64,000 bases of DNA from Apoda limacodes (GCA_946406115.1 OX291547.1:17179001-17243000); one strand, 5' to 3'; shown: positions 35,659-47,835, counted from the first letter of the stretch. Notes: a model not told the origin generated them from the sequence alone. Program-made: numbers and translations.

Positions 35659-38460
35659 CGTCTTCAGGACTCGTCTTCTTTGTTAATAGTATTTAATACC
35701 ATTGAATCCCCTTGAAAACACCCGGTCCTCTTACAAAGATAATGTATAAAAAGACAGTAACTTCGTTATGTCCCTGACAACCGTGGTCATCACGTAGCGA
35801 AATATGAAAAAGGGGTTTGACCATTATTCTTGCTTGACCACTCCTTTGTAATATTTCCCCATTGAAACGGTCAACTGCGTACGCGATTTAAAATAAAAAC
35901 ATACCGTATGTATTATCTACAAGTATTATTACCCAATCGGGTATATAATATTTAAAGTACCTTATTAAATAAATTAGACGATTACGTTTATAGATACTTT
36001 AACTTAAATTACAGCCATCTATTTACGTACACCATGATACGGTGTCGAACTAGTGGCCACTTAATCATTTGACAGCCGATGCCGAGATATACGTATAATT
36101 CAATTAAAGCTTTTGATAATGTATTAGTTCCGTGAGAAAAGTAGTAATAAACCTACATTTAGTCGAATGATGTATTCAAATGTGTTGAGGTGCGCTGAGC
36201 GCATCCGCTGCAAGCGCCTTTATGTCTCGGTTTATTTTATCTTTGACTGATAGTTATCTATACATCAAACGTCGTACTGTCGCCGCTTCAGATTTCGCTT
36301 CCGATAAATAGTGTTGTAAGTGAACATTTATTACTACCGCTACAAACTGATAGACATAAATAATAACGTAACAATTACAGTAAATTGTCCGAATTGTACT
36401 TTGCTGACGTTAACTCGCGAACATTGTAAGTGCATTACTAAATTGTGCTAATAATGTAATGTTTATAAGCTTTAGAAATTCGATTAAGCCACTGCTTTAT
36501 GCTTAAACTTTGTTTAGATTTTTTTTAATCAAAATCAGTCAAACTGATGTTACTTTTTTGCATAAGCTTAGTAGGTAGATAACTTACTATTCTCTATTTT
36601 AACTTATCGACTTGCAGCGAGCATACTTTATTATCCGGTGATTCTAAAAAAGGAAAGTATGTATTATTATATATTTTTAAAGGCGACACAAACAAGAATA
36701 ATACAAAACATTTTTTTACATTCTATCCTGGTCTTTTATTATATTTCCTACTTATTACTTTAAACCTAGTAATAAATTACGTACGGGACATATATAAAGC
36801 CAGCTTAGTCAAGAAACACTGCTATCAAAATCAGTGTTGCTGCGATGTGCTCACCACCTGTCACGTAGGACTAAAGTGGTTGGTGAAACGATGCTGTCTC
36901 TCACATGATGATATTGGTGTATGTCTAGTCACTGCAAGCCTCTTTTTGGGCATAAAAACCGTGAAGAAATACAAATATTTTTCATCTAAATGCAGAAGAT
37001 TTGTCAGTTGTAAGCAACACTCAAGACAAGTTAGCTTCATGAAGTAAAAAAAAAACTTGAAAACAGTTGTATATTCTACATTGGAACCATATCATATACT
37101 AACCTTTTTGAAGTCTTGGAAAACTGTAAAAAGAAATGATGAAGTTTGTTAATTTTGGAGTTTTGAGAAACACATTACTTCTATTATTGTTTTTTTACTT
37201 TAGAAAATAAAGTTTCGTAAACTGACTTTATGAATTAATTGGTTTTTGTCCAAATGGCCCTATTTAGCTTTCCTTTTTTCTGTTTTGTTTTTATTTAGTT
37301 TTTAATCCTTCAATATACTGCATGGTTACGGTTATATTTCGTGAAAGTGTTTTTTTATTGACAGTTTAATTGATTAAAATATTATTTTAATTTTTTTTTT
37401 CTATTTTAAGTTTATTTCTATTTCTTTCTATGCATGCTGTTTCTATTATTTTACAAAATCCAAATCAAAACTTAAAATCATTTTAAGAGTGATCTTTGTA
37501 ATTCATGAGCAAAATCTCTATGAATGCATTGCATATGTTTGTTTAAGGGTAGAACGCTACCCCAAGCACCCGCATTGTCAAGATCTCATCATGTGTGAAA
37601 GGGTGTTAAGTAAACATTGCAAATAATTACAATGGCAATTGCAACTTAGCGTCTTTTTACCATTCGAAATTGCTAAGAAAAATTATGCTTGCATGAAAAA
37701 TGTAACGAACGGTTGCAGCCAGTGATTATTCCTGTCTGTTATAGTTCAGTGTCATGCTTATGTCATGCAATATGACACTGATATCAGATTAAGTGTTTGG
37801 GAAACTAATTTCTGGCTTCTCGTGGTATGACGATAGATAAAATCTTTTAGGCACATCAATACATGAATAATAAATTAAATTATTCACGTAAACCTTGACT
37901 ATAACATATTTACGTATATAATTAATTTATTTATTTGTTATAGATTGTAAAATATGGTAATTTTTTCACTAGGCAATCATTGAGTTTTTTAGAAATAAAC
38001 AGTTGCGACTTAATACATTATCTGCCACAAATATGTTTAAGATTATTTTATGTGCTCGACTGTCCGCAGTAGAAGCGGTTGCGGTCATCAATATAAACAA
38101 CAAGAAATGCCCGCGACAAAAATTTTGTGTTACTACCTTAGAATATATTGCTTTCTTTCTAACTTAGCTTACGTTGTATTGTTGTGCTTCTCATCACTGG
38201 TTTGGAATGAGTCCTTCTAGCTTATTTCGATGTGAACTCATTTAAGTTCGGCCACAGTATGGAACGGGCATATCTTGTTGTTTATATTGATGGTTGCGGT
38301 GTACCAGTTTCGTGGCGCGTTTTTGCACGTACCTACAAACAACGTCAAGGCGACCTATTATTGTTAAGAGGGGTTATAAAGGTAAACTGCCCATAGTATT
38401 ATATTTGTTGAATTTTCAATTATCAAGTACAAATAAATAGTAAACAAACATATAGATACT

Positions 38461-38718
38461 TCATTATAATTCCAAGGTCTGATATTGGCAAAAACATAAT
38501 TATCTCGATAGGAAAAAATCACAAAGTTACCTCTAGTTAGCCAATTTTATATAAATTTTTATAATGGTTCATATAACTTATCTGAAATTTCAATATAATA
38601 TTAATACAATTAATAGGAAAATTTTAAAACAATTAATAATATTTGAGATATTCATATTTAATTGTTTTCGCCTATAAATACGTTCATATTTCACGTTGTA
38701 TGCAATATTCGTCTGGCT
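38461..38718 (-). repeat. Dispersed repeat family X, copy 3 (inverted)
   Basis: Read on the minus strand it runs 'gccagacgaatattgcatac', through 'aaattggctaactagaggta', to 'gaccttggaattataatga'. This is the same order as at 15711..15975 and 57487..57698. Confidence 0.65.
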
Positions 38719-38944
38719 TTACTTACTTGTCGAAATTATTTATTTCCCTCAAGGCACATCGTTCAAAAACCACCAACACTTAAACGTCTCTCAGTCACAA
38801 CACGAATTACAAATCCTTCTGATGTTCCTTAAAATTACGAATTCGTTTTACCATCCACTACAGACAGGCGCAGAAAATTTACTGATAGTGATCGAAACGT
38901 TTTATTTACTCATTTTATTTTAACGAATGAATAATTTCACACTC

Positions 38945-39215
38945 GTCGTGTTCCTCTTACAAATCGCATGCGTAAATCGTGAAGAATGAGCAAAGCGAAA
39001 ATTGCAATCTGACACGGCCGACGTGGAGCGAGGTCCTCGCGGGAGGTCGTGCGTCCAGGCCAATTCGGGCGCATGAAATAGTGCCGCGCAAAGGCCTTAT
39101 CTAAAATAAACATCAGAGTGCCATGGAACATGCCTTCAATTATCATAAATCGACTTGCAGTGACGTCGACCGACGCAGCCGCGCCCAGAGCCTCGTGTGG
39201 TGGAGAACTCCTTGC
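38945..39215. promoter_or_regulatory. GC-rich intronic pocket, possible enhancer
   Basis: Contains 'acacggccgacgtggagcga' and 'gtgacgtcgaccgacgcagc'. The 102-codon minus-strand frame (38937..39245) shows no recognisable domain. It is single-copy here; a regulatory role is inferred. Confidence 0.25.
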
Positions 39216-39966
39216 ATGCAAACAAATCAAATGACTTGCACTCACAACATGACGAATGCTAATGCTCGAACAAAACTACAGTGTTAAACTACTCCTAAGT
39301 ACATACAATTACTAACAACAAAAGGTATACTGCTCTAAAAATCGCGATTTTTCTTTAATGCCTGCCATATTTGAAAAAAATTGGCATTTCTTAAAAATTA
39401 AAGTGAAGATATAAAAAATCTCTAAGGGCAGTATGGGGTTATTCAAGAAAGAAGTTATTAGATTTTTGAAGGGTGATGCCCCAGGTGTTGCAAGCGAACC
39501 GCAAACTTGTTTGTCACCTTAGTGGTATAAAGACATTGATACATAAGTAAATATTACTTTGGTAAACAATTTTTAATAAATTCACAAATTAATTTGCCTA
39601 ATTATTCTCTGCTACGAAAAAGCGTAGCACCCGCGTAGCACGTCGTAGAACCACGATCTTGAATTATTTGGCCAATAAATAAACACACTGAGTGCAGGTC
39701 ATTGTACTTGTGAACAAATATAATACTATGATGTGTACATATTGCCGGCACGACTCGCCACGTGCCAATCTAATGCGTGTGACATTATATATATGTAGGT
39801 ATAAAGTTACTTTAGATTCTTCACTTTTAAAAGTATCTAACATATTTAAACGAGTCAGGTACTTACTTATTATAATTTCACAAAGTATTAAGATGATTAC
39901 CTATTTCAATAACATAGGTAGTTGGTATTATTGTTTTAATACTGTAACAATAATTCGGAATATAGT

Positions 39967-40430
39967 AAGCAGATTATGCTCGCGGCTTCGCCTGCGCTAA
40001 AATCGGTTATCGGCGTGTTAGTTCTAAGACAACACCTTGATTATAGCAAGAAATGTTAGTATAGCTGTAGCCTTAGTTCGTCCATCGTGGAATTAGTTTG
40101 TAGTTATTCTTGTGGGAACTTTTGAATTTTACGGAATAAATCCATACTAATATTATTAATGGGAAAGTAACTCTGTCTGTTTGTCTGTTACCTCTTCACG
40201 CTTAAACCACTGTACGGATTTATATTGTACTGGAATAAGTTTAAGTCTTGAGTTAGGGCATAGGCTTCTTGAAAACGTCAAGTGTGAGTCGTTTTTTTCT
40301 ATAATACTTAATTAATATTTTTTTGAAATCCTACACCGGTAAGCGAATTTAGGGCGGGTGTAACCTGGTACAAAAGCTTGTACATTATTAAGGACATGCC
40401 TATGTCCTTCTCATTCCGTTTAACTATCTC
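39967..40430 (-). mobile_element. Older Helitron-like element split by a younger one
   Basis: The part at 39967..40140 carries the minus-strand terminus ('gctcgcggcttcgcctgcgc') and 'ttgtgggaacttttgaattt'. The continuation 'gcctatgtccttctcattcc' with 'gtttaactatctctac' reappears after 40400, beyond the inserted element 40141..40380. The same order occurs uninterrupted at 21735..21970. Confidence 0.65.
40141..40380 (+). mobile_element. Helitron-like element nested in an older copy
   Basis: Starts TCCATACTAATATTATTAAT after A (40140) and ends 'tacaaaagCTTG' before T (40381). Its interior is closest to the element at 2232..2474 (gggaaagtaactctgtctg, then 'cctacaccggtaagcgaatt' and 'tagggcgggtg'). 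Confidence 0.75.
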
Positions 40431-40501
40431 TACGTCTTAAAAGGTGGTTACCTTGGGACGTGAAGAAAGAACAAAAAAACAAACAATATCTGTGTAAAAA
40501 T

Positions 40502-41183
40502 AGGATAGATGCCTTAGGGGGATAGATGCTTTGATAATTAATTATCTTACCTATTTAAAAATACGCACCGACAAATTTAACGTCATATTAGGAAAGTACT
40601 GTGCCACACCGCGTCGGTGCAAGCGAAACAACAGGAATAGACATGTCGTCGGTGGCATTCAATGAATGAGAATTTCGTGAATCTCGATTGTTGATTTCGA
40701 ATTGCGAAGATTTCCTTACGCTCGTTATTTTTAGTTTGAGATGAGTAAAGTGAATGCTTTTCGATCTCATAGTATTGTTACCAGTGTGTTTTTAGTTGTG
40801 TTTGACGTGCCTATTTTTTTCTATCATTGCAAAAGCCATTGTTTTTTAAATACAAGAGACATCTATCCCTAGCTTAAAGTATAGATGCTTTACTATTCAG
40901 ATAGGATAGATGCCCTAAGAGCGTCTATACTTTTAATAACAGACAATTAGAAAAAAAAAATTGTGTTATACTTTGAGTAAAAAAACTCCTAATGCAAAGA
41001 ATGCTTGGAAGATTATAAATATACAAAGTCAAAATCAGATTGGATAGTAAGAAATTTAATCCGAAGAAAAAAGATGTAGTTTATGAAAAGAAATTATTAT
41101 TTAAAGTTTGTTTAGTTAAATTTGCAATAAAACTACACAAATGTGATCGAAAATGTTTGTTTTATTTCTTAAGGCATCTATTC
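40502..41183. repeat. Cluster of GATAGATGC motifs, possible TIR element
   Basis: 'aggatagatgcc' occurs at about 40502 and 40911, 'atagatgctt' at about 40520 and 40881, and the inverse 'catctatccc' at about 40860 and 'ggcatctattct' at about 41171. The outermost copies are inverted (gatagatgcctta against its reverse complement), suggesting a transposon with repeated ends. Spans about 680 bp and has no recognised protein. Confidence 0.4.
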
Positions 41184-41685
41184 TCACGTCATAAAATGGA
41201 AGTTAGGATTGGGCAAATATTAAATATGGATGGATGGATGTTAAGAACAACCGCGATTTCTGCTTAAAACAATAGGGATAGAAATGGAGCACATATATCA
41301 ACAATAAAGAACATGTATGTTGTTGATTGGACATATGCCGAAAGTAAAGCTTTTAACGCAATGTAGATCATTGAGCGTAGCGTATGTAGATTGAAGTATC
41401 TCTACTCTTACTCTCTTATACACTCAGCTTACGAGAATATGGGAATATTTTTGACGTATGCGGCCGTATTGACGCGTCAGCCTAGAGATGATGTTTCTTC
41501 CACCTTGTGACTGTCCGTTGTTCTATGCTGACCAAACTGTATATTACTCGCTCAGAATCGAAACGACATATGTACCTATTACTTAGCGTACAGCCCAAAG
41601 TACTACAAACAACAAAGTAGCGCCGCCGCACGACTGTTCGAGCGATCCCACGGCACGTTATCAGTGGAAAATATATAAACAAAAA

Positions 41686-41801
41686 TCACGTAAATCGGTT
41701 CATAAACAAAAAAGCTTTGGGTGAACATCCATAAAAAAATATATATACATATACTGTCGAATTAAACGAACGAACCTCCTTCTTTTTTTGAAGTCGATTA
41801 A
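41686..41801 (+). mobile_element. RTE-like LINE 3' end
   Basis: 'cacgtaaatcggttcataaa', a TA-rich stretch, then 'cgaacctccttctttttttg' with 'aagtcgattaaaaa' is a well-known 3' end of lepidopteran LINEs. Only the tail is present. Confidence 0.65.
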
Positions 41802-41827
41802 AAAGAACAAATAAAGATTTGTCATTT

Positions 41828-41990
41828 TAGGGTTCCGTAGCCAAATGACATAAACGGAACAATTATAAATTCATGATGCCCGTCCTTCCGTCCGTATTTC
41901 ATAGCTTTATAATTGATGAGATGTATTTTTGTGTCTTTTGTGAACCGCCATACAGAAATACCGCCAAAAATGTTACGAAAGTAGAAAAAA
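41828..41990 (+). repeat. Dispersed repeat family Y, 5' end
   Basis: 'ttagggttccgtagccaaat' followed by 'aaacggaac' and 'gtccttccgtccgtat' matches the start of the copy at 17612. It loses similarity after about 160 bp. Confidence 0.5.
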
Positions 41991-43170
41991 AATCACGTAC
42001 GTATCATATACTGGATGAAAAATGTCAATGTGTTAAAAATATATTTGAAGTTTTTAAAAAACTTTTTCTCTTTGAATTTTATATAATTTTGTATGTAGGT
42101 ATGTATAACGTAACGGTTTTATTCCCCGAATGGGTTAACAAGTGGCTGGAAACACACTCACATCATAATGTGGGAGACAGCCTCTATTCATCAACCACTT
42201 TAGTCCTACTTGGCAGGTGGTGAGCCAATCGCCGCAACACAGCTTTAGATGCAGTGTATGTGGACATGTGGACTAAGGTGGCTTTACATATGTTCTATAA
42301 GTCATACATACCAGCTTTACAAGTAATAAGCGGTAAAATTAAAGACCAAAGACATAATATTATACCCCTGTGCCAATTATTTAGATTACAGATTCTAGAA
42401 ATTATACTTATGATAGGTCTACACTACTATTACTATTGTACTACTTGTATTAAATATTTATATTATATACTTATATTATATATTATACTACTACCTACAC
42501 TGAGATTTGCCCTACTATAGTAAATACTTACATCAATTATTAAATACGGGGGGCGGCTTCATGTGCACTTAGTAGTATATGGTCCGCCTACACCTATTCA
42601 TTTTTAACCGATTTCAGAAAAGGAGGACGCTCTCAATTTGGTTGTATGTTTTTATATGCCGAAGCCCTGGTTGAAAATATTATACGGTTTTACATCTCTT
42701 TAACCTTTAATCATATAAATAAACATTAACTAAAAATGTATACGGAAATAGTAATTATTACGGAAAAAATACTACTCTTGACGAGTATTTAATGCCTAAT
42801 TTATTTATGTATGAAATAAAAACAAAATTAATAATTCAACGATTCTGAGTTATACCTACTCTATAACAAACATGTTACACTGTAATTACATGTCAAAAAA
42901 AATAAAAAGTATCAGCTGTCAAGATACATAAGCATTGTTATTATTTTCCTGAGTTGTAGGTATAGTGTGATGGATATGTATTGTGTGATATACCTATATT
43001 GCTATTCGTAATCAATAGTAATTATACTTATCGAATTCAGTTTTTCCCTATTTACCCCAGATTTGGTAGTATATCAAGATCGTCAAGACGAGGTTTTTCA
43101 TAAAGTTAGGGCTTCCGAAACAATCAAAAAAAAAATTGGCATAGGTATGGCTTGAAATGTGTGTCTGAGT

Positions 43171-43193
43171 GAGTGTGTGTGTGTGTGTGTGTG
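43171..43193. repeat. (GT)n microsatellite
   Basis: A run of GT dinucleotides. Confidence 0.9.
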
Positions 43194-43579
43194 CTTGTCG
43201 TATTCTTTATCGCCTAAGAGGATTATTCTATTTGATAAAGACACGGTTAAATAGATTTGGCCTTAAGTTAGGACTTGCATGTACAACCTTTAGTTTAAGT
43301 TGTTCATATCTAACGTTTGCAAAGAACGTATTTTTGGAGAAATGATAGCAATATTTTAGTAATATGCGATTTCTAGCTAATGTGCAAATTTAAGAATAGA
43401 TACGTTATTCAGGTATTCATTTTACGAATAAAGTAGGTTCGCAAATTGAACTTTATGCGTAAATGATTATAGTGCGTGTTTTATTTATTGAATCAGAAAA
43501 AACTGCCAGGTAAGTTTGTATAATTTATGACATGAATAATATCTTTTCATAACTATAGTATAATATTAAAAAATCGACT

Positions 43580-43999
43580 AAGTTCGAGTCTGGCTAGTGC
43601 ACCGAGGGTTCCGTACAGACTTATTATATGCAGATAGTTTTTGTCTTACAAAATTAAGCCTTAATTATCAGTTTTTGGTTTTTTTTCTATATTTGTCATG
43701 TAACATATAGCTTCTTGTCAAATTTCATGATACTAAGACAACGGAAAGTGCCCTATAGGTTTTGATTAATTTGTGTTACAATATGCTAGAAAAATTACCT
43801 AATATAATTTTGGGCATAAATTGACTTAGTAGCTAAATTTTTCTTCAGCTTCAAGGAACCGTAGACCTTAGTATTGCAACTTGATACAGTTTCGCGTTCC
43901 TGAGAAAAAGGTTCCTTGACAGACAGACAGACAGACAGACGGACAACAAAGTTATCCTATAAGGGTTCCTTTTTCCTTTTGAGGTACAGAACCTTAAAA
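43580..43999 (+). repeat. Dispersed repeat, 'accgagggttccgtac' family, copy 2
   Basis: Starts 'agttcgagtctggctagtgc', has 'cttgtcaaatttcatgatac' and a (GACA)n run at 43921..43940, and ends 'gaggtacagaaccttaaaaa'. This is the best-preserved of three copies in the window. Confidence 0.65.
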
Positions 44000-44455
44000 A
44001 CACACAGAATGGAAGTTTTCGGGGCGCAGCCAGCATGGAAGTAAAACAATGGTCAAATATAAAATATTTTAAAATATTGTAGCAGTTTCAATGCTTGTGT
44101 CTTAATTATAAACTTATTAACTAGTAGTACCTACATGAACATCTTTATATATAACATTAATTTTATTTTATGCTTTGTTTTATTAGGTAAATAAAGAGTG
44201 AGGAAACTGAACGGGTAGATAAGTACATACACAAGACACATTGTCTATTCATGTTCTAGTTATGAAAATGTACAATGACATTGTTACAACTGTATGTAAA
44301 TCTTGTACATAGAGTTGTGCAAGTGCGCAGTGTGACAGTGTTGTTGGCGTTGCGTTGCGATTGCGCGCTCAGAGAGATGTGCGCTGGCGCTTGGCAGCGC
44401 GCGCAGCCGATGACGTCGGTCGCGCACGCCAATGACGAGTGTCTCCCCTCCGCAG

Positions 44456-44618
44456 GGCCGGGTCGGGCGGCGCGCTCAAGGCGGCCAATGGGGCGCACGG
44501 GGCGGAGCTGGGCGAGCTGTCGGGGCTGCTCCACGCGGGGCTGGTGAAGCGCGAGCCCGAAGACCTCAGCCGCAAGGTGGTCGACGAGCACGCGCTCAAG
44601 CCGCCGCCGAGACACAAG
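44456..44618 (+). CDS. grh: Grainyhead exon with LVKREPEDL motif
   Basis: The acceptor is 'ctcccctccgcag' and the donor is 'AAG|GTGCGT'. The first base G completes the Pro codon begun by CC in the preceding exon. 54 codons follow, ending in phase 0. The peptide is glycine- and alanine-rich (AGSGGALKAANGAHGAELGE) and then has LVKREPEDLSRK. A matching IKREPEDL segment is known in Drosophila Grh just before its SFDYTEL stretch. VKRE fits the SUMOylation consensus psi-K-x-E. This is the linker between the N-terminal activation region and the DNA-binding domain. The exon is strongly GC-rich, unlike the introns. It is asymmetric (163 nt), so skipping it would break the frame. Confidence 0.85.
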
Positions 44619-44961
44619 GTGCGTCAAACGTCCGCACGCTGCCGCCGCGCGCGCACGCAATTACACACTACCGGTCACTCATCTCATCTATTATTTATCG
44701 CGATTAGCATACGATGCGGCGAGCACCGCGCTGCTCACGACGCTCCTACCGCGCCCGCCCGCGCACCGCATCCTGTCCCTCCCGATCCCTCAGGACCTCT
44801 CGTCCTCCCCGAATGATTGTCTTGTGAACGTGTCGCTTATCAGTAACCTTTGTGTTCGTGAAGTTGTGAACTGTGCTGGACGCGGCATGTATACTTCTAC
44901 GACGTTGCGGAACGGACAGTTGTCGTGGGAGAACGCGTGTAACAGGCGCGTGTGTCCGCAG
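44619..44961 (+). other. grh short intron, 343 bp
   Basis: Begins GTGCGT and ends 'gtgtgtccgcag'. Reading through from the upstream exon meets a stop at about 44814, so retention would truncate the protein. From about 44824 the frame of the downstream exon is open, with an ATG at 44887. Confidence 0.8.
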
Positions 44962-45381
44962 GTGGCGGTCGGTGAGCCAGGCGAAGCGGCGTCACCATCC
45001 CCGGTGCCGTCACGGGCCTCCTCAGCCGGGTCTCTGCTGCCCGAGGCGGCCATGTACGCCGCTCAGATGTTCCCGCCACCCGGGACCCCCAGTCCCACGC
45101 CTTACGGCGATCAGTACGCGCGACAACCGGCATCTTTTGCCACAGAGTCACCTTACTACAGAGAATATTTCGTCGGCGATGGATACCAGCAGAGGGCGGC
45201 GCCACCATACGGCGACGCAGAAGCGGCGCCGGCGTCCGCTTTTAGCGAGCGGTACGCGGCGCCCCGCTATCACAGCAAAAGCGTGATCGCAGCTGCGGGC
45301 CTCACCGTGGACCTGCCCTCGCCGGACAGCGGCATTGGCGCGGACGCCGTAACGCCGCGAGACCACACCGCCGTGCAGCAG
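44962..45381 (+). CDS. grh: Grainyhead 420-nt exon, TVDLPSPDSGIG segment
   Basis: The acceptor is 'gtccgcag', the donor is 'CAG|GTCGGT', and both borders are phase 0 (140 codons). The peptide is Pro/Ser/Ala/Tyr-rich and low in order (EAASPSPVPSRASSAGSLLP, then many AAP and PPYG segments). It ends GLTVDLPSPDSGIG, TPRDHTAVQQ. The last 25 residues closely resemble a stretch of Drosophila Grh that ends TPRDQTNIQQ and leads into SFDYTEL, so the family assignment is firm. Because the exon is a multiple of three with matching phases, it can be skipped without disturbing the frame. Alternative N and O isoforms are known in Drosophila. An in-frame ATG lies 75 nt upstream of the acceptor. Confidence 0.9.
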
Positions 45382-46833
45382 GTCGGTGGCTCCTAACCTT
45401 ATCCACGGGCGCGGGCGGGCGGGTTCCCTATATACACACACACATATGCAATCTCACACACATACATAAACAACATATTATAGAGCAACTTCATAAAGAG
45501 CATTTATAAATATCATTAAAAGCATTCATTTTCACTGTTTTCAATGCCTGCCATATTCATATTTCTACGTAAGCTAATAATGTAAAATGAAATATGATAA
45601 TTTTTTTTTATCTCTTGTCACAGAGCACCAACGGTTTTTATCATAAATTCATTAAAGTGTACTGACTGATACTGACAGTGCAGGATGCCCCATATTGTAT
45701 CTGGTCGTGTTTTGCATTGCGTCGTTGAAGCCCACCCGCGCTCATTACTATAAGTGCATGCTATATAAATAAATTCATATAATGCTAAGCTTACTAAATT
45801 TTATTACTTTATTTTAATTAGGTTAAATATTAAGGTTAAACTATTTAGTCTTGTTTCCAGAAAAACTGATTAAGGCAAATAACATTTAGGTATATCTAAT
45901 ATAAACATTTAAAACATATAAAATATCAGGTCTTAGAGAACTTTTATATATAATAATATGAAGTCAATAAGTCAAGAAAACATATATTTTTTTATTCTTG
46001 ACTAAAAATGTAAAAGTAAACACGTGTCGATGAACTTGATGTGTGTATGTGAAGATAAGGGGGGGGAGTGTCGTGTGTTGAAGCTTTCTTTCAAATTTAG
46101 AACTAGGGAATAGATACTGATATTCAAATTAGATACCTTTAGTTAATCAATAATAAAATGTAGTTCAATTTTTTTAAAAACACCCATTTAAAACATCTTG
46201 GATCCGACACTGCCTCCATTGGCATTGCACTTTTACAAAAGTGACCCACATTTTCTTTCAAAGTACTCTTTGTTCGAAGTTTGTGTCAATAAATGTCACT
46301 TTACCTACACTACAGTTTTTGTATAACACAAATTTATTTCTTAGCAATTTATAGCCAAAAATGTAAAAAAAAACACTCGTTGTCTTTAAGTGAGCAAAGT
46401 CGACTCTCGTTTTACTAGGTACTTACTTCTTAATTCTTACTTTACTTCTTAAACATTAAAATTTCTTTGTTTACGTTCAGTTTAGCGTCATATCACCACA
46501 CCGCTCTCTCAACACGCATATTAAAATTTATGGTGGCAATGCAAATTGCAAAAAATATTCACTAGTAACATAATGTATTGTAAATATTATAAGTATGAAA
46601 AGCTTATGATATGATCAAGCTTTTGAGACGATATCTTTGCAATTGTTTAAAATAATATGTTAAAACCCAAGGTTTATGTTCTATGTATAATTATAGCGAG
46701 GCAAAACCTTTTTATACTAATCAGACTTTTAGGACAGAAGACAGTCAAACAAATTCTAATAAGAAAATAAATTGGCAACTTCGGTGTTTATTTTAAAATC
46801 AAAATTATTTTATTGACAAAATTTACCTGTAAG

Positions 46834-46857
46834 TAATAATTATAATAATAATAATAC
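46834..46857. repeat. (AAT)n microsatellite
   Basis: A short AAT-type trinucleotide run. Confidence 0.85.
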
Positions 46858-47609
46858 ACTGTATTGGACATAAGATACCATAAATAGTATTTACAAAAAA
46901 AATCCAAATGGAGTTCTTATCGCTATGGATCGATCTCTTCCAGATATCCTTTGGGTAAGCGATTTTAAATAAATAACATGTTAAAAGGTAATGTGTCCAT
47001 TGTAATAAAGTAGATAATAATCATAACTTGACAGCATTAAGTTTACGAGTAAAAATGACAATTGACACCACATGAAAAAACTTATAATTTGACATTTACT
47101 CTGACGTTGTATATGTAGGTATAAAGTTTTGCTGTATGGGTTATTTTAACCAAAAAAATCGATCAATGAAGGTAATTGCATCTACTTTCTTTTTGGGTAC
47201 AACACAACTTTTATTAGCAAGTTATGACATACATCCGACATTTTACCAAAAATTCGATAAGTATGAGAAATATTCATAACTAAGCCGAAAAACTAAACAA
47301 CAGAAATATGACAGTTAACTGATGTTAATTCCCCAAAAATAGTATATTTTTGCTATTTTCATAGTCTGACGACATTTGATATCTTATTAGGGGTTATGCT
47401 GCTAATTTAAATACAATATTTTGGTTACATAAAAAGGCAATTCATGCTATTTATAAATCAAGATTCAGAGACGAACTTATCACTCAAAAAGATAGGTTTA
47501 TGGAGATAAATGTTTTAACTGTAAATCGTAGTACTTAAACGAAAATATTTCGATTAGTTTAGCCAAACTATATCAAACTAAACAAAACTATTGTTTCAAT
47601 TATAAATAT

Positions 47610-47835
47610 AGAACCTGGAGGACCGAGCTTTGCGCTTTTTTTTGAACAGCGCCATCTATTGTAAACACGGAGAAAACGATGTTTTCTAAAAATGAAACCT
47701 AGCTAGATCGATTTATCGTCCCCTAAACCCCCTGCATACTAAATTTCATAAAAATCGTTGGAGCCGTTTCCGAGATTCAGATTATATATATATACATATA
47801 TACAAGAATTGCTCGTTTAAAGGTATTAGATAGAT
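47610..47835 (+). mobile_element. RTE-type LINE 3' end
   Basis: 'acagcgccatctattgtaaa', 'aaaatcgttggagccgtttc' and 'cgagattcag', then a (TA)n run with 'acaagaattgctcgtttaaa', make up the typical 3' UTR of lepidopteran RTE elements. It abuts a MITE copy at 47844. Confidence 0.7.

Larger units (their letters stand above)
31249..44455 (+). other. grh intron, 13.2 kb
   Basis: Bounded by GTAAGT and 'ctcccctccgcag'. It holds Helitron-like elements, repeat families X and Y, a LINE 3' tail, microsatellites and GC-rich pockets at 34540..34940, 35165..35240 and 38945..39215. No further coding exon is recognised. The open frames at 32160..32573, 36847..37047, 41040..41267 and 41873..42520 have no domain features. 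Confidence 0.75.

Noticed and set aside
37747..37780. Small hairpin cagtgtcat ... atgacactg
   Set aside because: Nine-base arms with a short loop are expected by chance in a 64-kb window; no further support.
38937..39245. 102-codon minus-strand frame
   Set aside because: No motif; inside a grh intron and GC-rich pocket.
41873..42520. Frames of 116 and 88 codons
   Set aside because: The first begins inside repeat family Y; the second is low-complexity Tyr/Leu/Ile-rich AT sequence.
44256..45441. Antisense and off-frame open frames over the grh exons (up to 137 codons)
   Set aside because: Shadows of the GC-rich coding exons; the + strand frame with matching splice phases and Grainyhead motifs is the real one.
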